Shown: one piece after another, positions 56,550 through 64,000 of the stretch
Position numbering within the stretch: the stretch's first letter is position 1
Layout: the number at the start of each line of letters is the position of its first letter
Assembly: GCA_043804635.1 (NCBI GenBank)
Contig: JAZDIU010000005.1
Location: 22,460 to 86,459, forward strand
Source: JAZDIU01 sp043804635
Lineage (GTDB): Bacteria > Chloroflexota > Dehalococcoidia > Dehalococcoidales > UBA2162
Reading direction: 5' to 3'
DNA length: 64,000 bases
The notes under the pieces: generated by a model
What the model was told of the DNA's origin: nothing
Seen by the model: only the letters and a program-made list of their open reading frames with translations
Databases searched by the model: none
Program-made: the position numbers and the translations under genes

Positions 56550-57359
56550 ATGAATTTAATTAAACTTTATGCCCGGCCTAAACTTAGATCTCCGGTGATG
56601 CTTGCCGCTTGGCCCGGCATCGGTAATGTGGCTCTCATTACTGCCAGCTATCTGGAAAGAAAACTTCCGGGCTTTAAGAAACTGGGCGAAATCGAACCGA
56701 CCTACTTTTTCGACCCCATCGGTATTGCCGTCAGGGATAATATCGTCGAAGCGCCGCAATTCCCGGAGAGCCGCTTTTCCTACTGGAAGAATAAAGGCAG
56801 CGGGAGCGATATAATATTGTTTATGGGTGAGGCTCAGCCTACCGCCAAAGCCTACGACCTGGCTAACTGCGTCGTTGACGTCGCCGTCAGATTCGGAGTC
56901 AAGAGAATCTATACCTGCGCCGCCGCTATAACCCGTATTCACCACACGGAACAGCCCAGAGCCTGGGGCGTAGCCACCACCCCGGATGTCGCTGAAGAGC
57001 TAAAAGCTCGTGAATTAGTTCACCGGGGTAACCTACAGATTTCAGGACTGAACGGACTGCTCCTGGGCGTAGCTAAGGAGAGAAAAGTTGAGGGCGTCTG
57101 CTTGCTGGGTGAAGTCCCTACCTATGCCACCAAAATACAAAATCCTATCGCCGCTCTGGCTGTACTCAAGGTCCTGGTCAAGATTCTGGGTGTCGAAATT
57201 GATATGGCTGAACTGACGGAGATAGCCAGCGAGACTAAGGAAGGAATCAAGCAACTCGCCACCGAGGCTATGGAGGAATATATCGACTATTTTACCGAGC
57301 CTATCTGGGAGCGCGACCAGGAAATTGAAGAGGACGAAGAAGATGAACCGGGTGTCTGA
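56550..57359 (+). CDS. PAC2 family protein
   Basis: A 269-residue protein of the PAC2 (proteasome-assembly-chaperone-like) ATP-grasp-associated family. PVMLAAWPGIGNVALITASYL near the N-terminus and the GLNGLLLGVAKERKVEGVCLLGEVPTY core in two adjacent parts are characteristic. The C-terminal 40 residues are strongly acidic (EIEEDEEDEPGV). In bacteria the role is unknown; in archaea and actinobacteria relatives associate with proteasome or amino-group ligases. It overlaps the acetyltransferase gene by 17 bases. Confidence 0.88.
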   Translation: MNLIKLYARPKLRSPVMLAAWPGIGNVALITASYLERKLPGFKKLGEIEPTYFFDPIGIAVRDNIVEAPQFPESRFSYWKNKGSGSDIILFMGEAQPTAKAYDLANCVVDVAVRFGVKRIYTCAAAITRIHHTEQPRAWGVATTPDVAEELKARELVHRGNLQISGLNGLLLGVAKERKVEGVCLLGEVPTYATKIQNPIAALAVLKVLVKILGVEIDMAELTEIASETKEGIKQLATEAMEEYIDYFTEPIWERDQEIEEDEEDEPGV

Positions 57360-57918
57360 AACTCCTCACGCTGACGAGATTAACCATAGTAGGATTTTGA
57401 TTCGCCGTAAAAGGCTGGCTGACGCCTGGAACGATTATAACTGGGAAAAAGACCCCGAGCTAGCCTACCTAGATGCTATTCCACCCTTGGAGATGAGCTT
57501 TAACCAATATCTGCTCGAATATACGGAGCAATTGGGCTATCACTCATCAACTAGAAACCGCTTTGCCGTAGAGACACAGGACGGTAGGCATATCGGTAAC
57601 TGTTCTTATTATAATATTGACGAAGCCAAAGGCGAGACCGAACTGGGTATTATGATTGGCGACCGCATTTGCTGGGACAAAGGTTACGGACAAGATATTG
57701 TCACCGCCTTGGTCGATTATATTTTCCGGAAGACAGGAATCAAACGAATCTATCTGAAGACGCTGGACACAAATAGCCGGGCTCATAAGTGTTTCCAGAA
57801 ACGCGGTTTTGTTCCCTACGGACACCGGACCACCGATGGCTTTAACTTTACTCTAATGGAACTCTACCGGGATTGGTGGGAACGGACTAAATCCGAATAT
57901 CGAGACAATCCCAAATGA
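57343..57918 (+). CDS. GNAT-family N-acetyltransferase
   Basis: A 191-residue acetyltransferase of the RimJ/RimL type. It starts MNRVSETPHADEINHSRI; GGACGAAGAAG lies upstream. The acetyl-CoA loop is in GDRICWDKGYGQDIVTALVD (about residue 107-126), followed by YLKTLDTNSRAHKCFQKRGF. It probably acetylates an amino group of a protein N-terminus or small molecule. It overlaps the PAC2 gene, so the two are likely translated together. Confidence 0.9.
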   Translation: MNRVSETPHADEINHSRILIRRKRLADAWNDYNWEKDPELAYLDAIPPLEMSFNQYLLEYTEQLGYHSSTRNRFAVETQDGRHIGNCSYYNIDEAKGETELGIMIGDRICWDKGYGQDIVTALVDYIFRKTGIKRIYLKTLDTNSRAHKCFQKRGFVPYGHRTTDGFNFTLMELYRDWWERTKSEYRDNPK

Positions 57919-57947
57919 CCCAAATCAGAAATGACCTAAAAAGCTTT

Positions 57948-59387
57948 TTATTTTATTTTTTCGGATTTCGACTCCACGATACCCTTCTTCATTGTATAGT
58001 AATCCAGGGCATTACGAAGAGCCTTGGCGGCACGCTCGAGACTCGGGAATTTAACAATGCCGCGTTCTTGCAATTTCTGAGTAATCTCTATCGCAATCCG
58101 GGCTTCCTCGTATGTAGAGTAAGCCGTAATCGCTACAACCGGTTTAGTTGTTCTCTGTTTGATTTCGGAAAGTAAGTCAACTTGCTCCTGTAAATCTTCT
58201 GGCTCCATCATCATTCGCCGGGCGCTTATCATCAGAATGAGGTTATCCATATTAGCATCCTGCTCGAGGACTTCCATAATACGTTTAAGGTCTTTCCTAT
58301 TGGCATTACCGGTATCTATCGGATTAAGGTAGCCTCCCCCTATCAAACTATAGAAACTTAATAGCTTATCGCAGGACTCACGAGTCGGGGGAGGGACTTT
58401 CAGCCCGACTTCGGCAAAAGCATCGGCAATAGCCACCGATTGTCCGCCCGAAACACCGGAAATACCAACCCTATCGCCATACACAGGCGGCAGGAAAATA
58501 AGAGCTTTCAGAGTATCGATAAGCTCCTCAATCCGATCCACTCCAATCGCTCCACACTGCCTGATGGCGGCATCCCATATCGCCCGGGAAACAGCCAAGG
58601 AGCCAGTGTGAGAAGCGATGGCACGTCCGCCTTCCTGCGTTCTCCCGCCCTTCCAGATGACCACCGGCTTTTTGGCAGAAACTTGCTTCAATATTCTAAG
58701 AAATTTCTCCCCGTTCCTGACCCCTTCCAGATACATACCTATAGCCTTAATTTCAGGGTCGGCACCGAAATACTCTATAAAATCCGCCGAATCGAGCACG
58801 CGCCCATTACCGAAGCTTACCGATTTATTAACGTAAAGCCCTTGCAATTGAGCTTCGAGAGAGAAATTAATGGCGTGAGTCCCACTCTGCGAAATAAGGC
58901 CCACTGGCCCCGGTTGGCCGGAATATTGCTCTATCCTCTGCTTCAAACCAACCTTAGGATTGAAGATACCCATACAGTTAGGACCGATGAGGTGGAAATT
59001 AGCCTCGGTCGCCCGAGCAACAAGCTGGCGTTCCAGTTCTTTTCCTTCTTCGGTTCCGGTCTCGGTAAAACCGGCAGTGAAGAAGGTAGCCGCGGCTACA
59101 CCTTTACGAATACAGTCCTCCAGAATCTGCAGGGCCACCCGCCTAGGTGAGCTTACAATTACCAGGTCTACCGGCTCAGGTATGTCTACTACACTGGGAT
59201 AATTATCTATTCCCAGTTCTTTGATGCCTTCAATCGATTTAGGGCTAATCTGGACCGAATAGAGCTTCCCGGTAAAAGTGCGGTGAGCCCTCAGCCAGTG
59301 GAAATTAAAATTTTCTTTACTATCCCCGACTACAGCTAACACTTTCGCGTTAAACGCCCTATCCAGTTTGGCAAAATCTACTTTCAT
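57948..59387 (-). CDS. NDP-forming acyl-CoA synthetase alpha-like protein (CoA-binding)
   Basis: A 479-residue protein of the ADP-forming acetyl-CoA synthetase/succinyl-CoA ligase alpha superfamily. A CoA-binding Rossmann domain comes first (AKVLAVVGDSKENFNFHW). NFHLIGPNCMGIFNP and ISQSGTHAINFSLEA follow, and the phosphohistidine candidate is in ASHTGSLAVSRAIWD (about residue 263). GISGVSGGQSVAIADAF belongs to the second ligase domain. The ATP-grasp beta subunit is absent from the polypeptide and from the neighbourhood, so it either pairs with a distant subunit or has another CoA-related role. Confidence 0.9.
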   Translation of the reverse strand: MKVDFAKLDRAFNAKVLAVVGDSKENFNFHWLRAHRTFTGKLYSVQISPKSIEGIKELGIDNYPSVVDIPEPVDLVIVSSPRRVALQILEDCIRKGVAAATFFTAGFTETGTEEGKELERQLVARATEANFHLIGPNCMGIFNPKVGLKQRIEQYSGQPGPVGLISQSGTHAINFSLEAQLQGLYVNKSVSFGNGRVLDSADFIEYFGADPEIKAIGMYLEGVRNGEKFLRILKQVSAKKPVVIWKGGRTQEGGRAIASHTGSLAVSRAIWDAAIRQCGAIGVDRIEELIDTLKALIFLPPVYGDRVGISGVSGGQSVAIADAFAEVGLKVPPPTRESCDKLLSFYSLIGGGYLNPIDTGNANRKDLKRIMEVLEQDANMDNLILMISARRMMMEPEDLQEQVDLLSEIKQRTTKPVVAITAYSTYEEARIAIEITQKLQERGIVKFPSLERAAKALRNALDYYTMKKGIVESKSEKIK

Positions 59388-59448
59388 ATCGCTCCGCTTT
59401 TAAAAGTGGGCATTTTAGCTCCTGACTAGCCCACATTCTGAAGCTAAA
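59388..59448 (-). terminator. possible terminator after purF
   Basis: On the minus strand GTGGGC and GCCCAC enclose a 17-base loop and are followed by TTTTAAAA; an alternative TTTAGCT/AGCTAAA pairing overlaps it. Weak as terminators go. Confidence 0.35.
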
Positions 59449-60870
59449 TTACTTTGAATCTACACCAACGTGATTAGCCTTGTCAACCTGAGCCGTCTCC
59501 AGTGCCAGCTTATCCATCTCTAGCTGGACCGGTATGGGGTAATCCCCAGTGAAACAAGCCAGGCAAAAGATATCTCTAGGCAGGTCTACTGCTTTAATAA
59601 GTCCCTCTATACTAAGATAGCCCAGCGAATCGGCACCGATGTAGTCCCTGATTTCAGGTATGCTCTTCTGGGCAGCAATTAATTCCCGACGGGTCGCCAT
59701 ATCGACACCGAAAAAGCAAGGATAACGAATCGGCGGGGCGCAGATACGCATATGCACTTCTTTAGCTCCCGCCCTTTTCAGTAACCCAATCACTTTAGGC
59801 GTGGTTGTGCCGCGGACGATACTATCGTCGACGAGAACCACTCTCTTCTTATTTAACATCTGCGGCAGGGGATTAAACTTTAATTTCACTCCGAGGTCTC
59901 TCAATCGCTGGTCTGGTTCGATAAATGTGCGCCCGACATAACGGTTCTTAATCAACCCGTCGCCTAAGGGTATGCCTGATTTCAATGAATAACCGATACC
60001 GGCCGCAGTCGCTGAATCGGGTACGCCCATCACAAGGTCGGCGTCTACCGGATGTTCCTCAGCTAATCCGGCACCCATAGCTTGCCTGGCGAGATAAAGT
60101 AATCGCCCGTTAATCGTGCTATCGGGACGGGAAAAATAGATATACTCGAAGATACACAAGCCCTGCTTACCCCCGTCACCACGATAGCTTCTAATACCCT
60201 CTTTACCGATGGTAATTATTTCGCCCGGCTCAATCTCCCGGACAAAAGTAGCACCGATATGGTCGAGGGCACAACTTTCCGAGGCTAGCACCCAACCGCC
60301 GTTAATCGCTCCCAGGCACAGGGGACGTACTCCCAACGGGTCGCGAACGCCGAATAAATGGTCGGTAGTCATTAACGTCAGCGAATAAGCACCCTGCAAC
60401 CGGCGCATTGCGTATCTTATCTTGCTCACCCAGTCTTTTTCCGGCGAAGAGATAATTAAATTACCGATTGCTTCGGTATCGGTGGAGCTATTAAAGGTAT
60501 AACCCTGCTCAGAAAGCTCTTTATAGAGGCGCTCGGCATTGACGATATTACCGTTGTGAGCTATAGCGATAGAAGTGGAACCATTGCCGACAATTATAGG
60601 CTGGGCATTACATATTTTACTGGAACCGCTGGTGGAATACCGATTATGCCCAATGGCGATATGCCCTGTTAGCTGGCGCAGGGTTTCCTCATTGAATACC
60701 TGAGAAACCAGCCCCATCCTGGCATAGACTTGGAGCTTCTGCCCGTCACTAGCGGCAATACCGCTGCTTTCCTGTCCACGATGCTGAAGAGCGAATAGAG
60801 TAAAGAAGGTAAGCCGGGCTACATCCTCATTGGGGGCATAAACTCCAGATACCGCACAATACTCATGCAA
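59449..60870 (-). CDS. purF: amidophosphoribosyltransferase
   Basis: A 473-residue enzyme that makes phosphoribosylamine from PRPP and glutamine, the first step of purine synthesis. The N-terminal nucleophile is Cys5 of MHEYCAVSG after a short propeptide; Ala replaces the usual Gly after it. Glutaminase motifs are ALQHRGQESSGIA and IGHNRYSTSG. The PRPP loop is VVLVDDSIVRGTT (about residue 328). Cysteines in KQGLCIFEYIYF, RYPCFFG and FCLACF match the 4Fe-4S ligands of the Bacillus-type enzyme. Other pur genes are not adjacent. Confidence 0.95.
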   Translation of the reverse strand: MHEYCAVSGVYAPNEDVARLTFFTLFALQHRGQESSGIAASDGQKLQVYARMGLVSQVFNEETLRQLTGHIAIGHNRYSTSGSSKICNAQPIIVGNGSTSIAIAHNGNIVNAERLYKELSEQGYTFNSSTDTEAIGNLIISSPEKDWVSKIRYAMRRLQGAYSLTLMTTDHLFGVRDPLGVRPLCLGAINGGWVLASESCALDHIGATFVREIEPGEIITIGKEGIRSYRGDGGKQGLCIFEYIYFSRPDSTINGRLLYLARQAMGAGLAEEHPVDADLVMGVPDSATAAGIGYSLKSGIPLGDGLIKNRYVGRTFIEPDQRLRDLGVKLKFNPLPQMLNKKRVVLVDDSIVRGTTTPKVIGLLKRAGAKEVHMRICAPPIRYPCFFGVDMATRRELIAAQKSIPEIRDYIGADSLGYLSIEGLIKAVDLPRDIFCLACFTGDYPIPVQLEMDKLALETAQVDKANHVGVDSK

Positions 60871-60893
60871 ATCTTTAGTCTCCGTTCAATTTA

Positions 60894-60923
60894 ATTATAG
60901 CCATTTTCATCCCTCCCAGTCAA
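60894..60923 (-). promoter_or_regulatory. promoter of purF
   Basis: On the minus strand TTGACT (60918-60923), 18-base spacer and a perfect TATAAT (60894-60899), about 24 bases before the purF ATG. It is divergent from the promoter at 60933-60960. Confidence 0.7.
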
Positions 60924-60932
60924 TTTCCCTGA

Positions 60933-60960
60933 TTGAAAAAAGCGTCAAAGATGCTATAAT
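60933..60960 (+). promoter_or_regulatory. promoter of the small membrane protein gene
   Basis: TTGAAA (60933-60938), 16-base spacer and a perfect TATAAT (60955-60960 with the preceding C), about 20 bases before the ATG at 60980. The ribosome binding site is AAGGATGTGA. Confidence 0.7.
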
Positions 60961-60979
60961 TGAAGAAAGGATGTGAAGC

Positions 60980-61237
60980 ATGCCTCGTTTTGATTGGTAT
61001 ATCCTAATGGGGACGGGTGGCTTCTTCATTTTCCTCGGTATCCTCAGCCTCATATGGGGCAGGTCTGAGGAAAAGCGCTGGTATAACTCGATGTCGACCC
61101 GCTTCGATGTCAGGGAATTCATGGAGCATAGCCCATTCCGACCGGAACCCAAAGCATTAAAAATCGGCGGATGGCTATTTATTGTAGTCGGGCTAGCCTT
61201 ACTGATAATGGGCAGCGTTTACCTCATTAACAGCTAG
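60980..61237 (+). CDS. small two-helix membrane protein (85 aa)
   Basis: Two hydrophobic helices (YILMGTGGFFIFLGILSLIWG and IGGWLFIVVGLALLIMGSVYL) flank a charged loop of about 32 residues (RSEEKRWYNSMSTRFDVRE and so on). Both ends would be on the same side of the membrane. It has a good promoter and ribosome binding site. No family is recognised; it lies between purF and the 23S rRNA gene. Confidence 0.75.
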   Translation: MPRFDWYILMGTGGFFIFLGILSLIWGRSEEKRWYNSMSTRFDVREFMEHSPFRPEPKALKIGGWLFIVVGLALLIMGSVYLINS

Positions 61238-61338
61238 CCGAACCCCTCTCTAGATTCCAACTGGGAGTTTATCCTTAGCTTGCCGAAGAGCTGGAATGGC
61301 ACTCTTAGAAACGCTCAAAAATTATTTTAATAAAATAG

Positions 61339-61368
61339 TTGACAAGCTTTTGCAGAGTGTGTTAATGT
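61339..61368 (+). promoter_or_regulatory. promoter of the 23S rRNA leader
   Basis: A perfect TTGACA (61339-61344) with a TTAATG/TAATGT -10 region 17-18 bases downstream (61362-61368). It predicts a transcript start near 61375, about 150 bases before the 23S gene. Confidence 0.55.
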
Positions 61369-61374
61369 TATCAC

Positions 61375-61457
61375 TAATGAGGATTCATACATAGGGGCTA
61401 AGATTCGGTGATTCTAGCCAGACCGAAAGGCTTGGTGAGAAATCACCAAGCCTTTTT
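61375..61457 (+). ncRNA. putative attenuated leader or small RNA upstream of 23S rRNA
   Basis: About 80 bases from the predicted start to an intrinsic terminator. It contains TTCGGT/ACCGAA (61404-61409 with 61423-61428) and GGCTA/TAGCC pairings. GGTGATT (61407-61413) can also pair with AATCACC (61441-61447), which would break the terminator stem. The arrangement looks like an antiterminator/terminator switch; function is inferred only. Confidence 0.4.
61426..61457 (+). terminator. intrinsic terminator upstream of 23S rRNA
   Basis: A perfect 13-base-pair stem (AAAGGCTTGGTGA, 61426-61438, with 61443-61455), a GAAA tetraloop and a run of T (61453-61457). It lies between the TTGACA promoter and the 23S gene. 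Confidence 0.8.
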
Positions 61458-61526
61458 GTATGCGCACTTTAATAACTGAATAATCGTAACCGATATAATT
61501 GTGTAAGTAATATCAAGTCTGAAGCA

Positions 61527-64000
<2,474 letters not shown>

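Overview
The window is one contiguous piece of a bacterial chromosome, densely coded, with long co-oriented operons. Several features point to the phylum Chloroflexota, probably a Dehalococcoidia-like anaerobe. The 23S rRNA gene has no 16S gene upstream. EF-Tu carries a cysteine-rich insertion. Metabolism is rich in acyl-CoA, ferredoxin/tungsten and Fe-S enzymes, and there is a DUF5667-type regulator. This placement is inferred from gene content, not from a phylogeny.

Layout. 1-1717 (-): the start of an M29/NicX-like protein and an acyl-CoA dehydrogenase. 1864-4072 (+): a MoaD-like protein and an aldehyde ferredoxin oxidoreductase. 4096-10989 (-): a MacAB-type export system, a histidine kinase/response regulator pair, a DUF2680 exported protein and a zinc-ribbon protein; these appear to share one type of operator, TTMATR-N5-TTAAYA. 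11310-12747 (-): an ECF sigma factor and its probable membrane anti-sigma partner. 12874-14421 (+): a PHP phosphoesterase and an enoyl-CoA-hydratase-like protein. 14576-16800 (-): an alcohol dehydrogenase and a DUF401 membrane protein. 16961-23690 (-): recA-recX-rny-ymdB-PHP-plsY, then an LsrF-like aldolase and a small protein. 24096-26226 (+): an LVIVD-repeat protein and two hot-dog dehydratase subunits.

26286-41034 (-) is a 14-gene block. It encodes methylmalonyl-CoA epimerase, a carboxyltransferase, succinyl-CoA ligase, two Fe-S electron-transfer proteins, malic enzyme, a two-subunit fumarase and a succinate dehydrogenase/fumarate reductase-like complex. An acyl-CoA dehydrogenase and L-aspartate oxidase are also in it. 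Together these nearly trace a route from propionyl-CoA via succinate, fumarate and malate to pyruvate, or the reverse. 41534-44146 (-) holds a tubulin/FtsZ-superfamily GTPase and a membrane-anchored coiled-coil protein built from 306-bp tandem repeats; this is the best candidate for an undescribed system.

44417-45692 (+): a CvpA-like membrane protein and an alpha/beta hydrolase. 45771-53451 (-) is a translation operon: tRNA-Thr, tRNA-Tyr, tRNA-Thr, tuf, rpmG, secE, nusG, rplK, rplA, then an HMG-CoA-synthase-like/DUF35 fusion, a thiolase and a small protein, then an L10 leader and rplJ-rplL. rpoBC does not follow. 53600-57918 (+): tldD-tldE, a small membrane protein, a PAC2 protein and an acetyltransferase. 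57948-60870 (-): an NDP-forming acyl-CoA synthetase-like protein and purF. 60980-61237 (+): a small membrane protein. From 61527 to the right edge (+): a 23S rRNA gene, preceded by its own promoter and a short leader that ends in an intrinsic terminator.

Dispersed palindromic repeats sit in many intergenic gaps, and one forms the 3' end of a small gene. No CRISPR array, transposase or prophage was seen.
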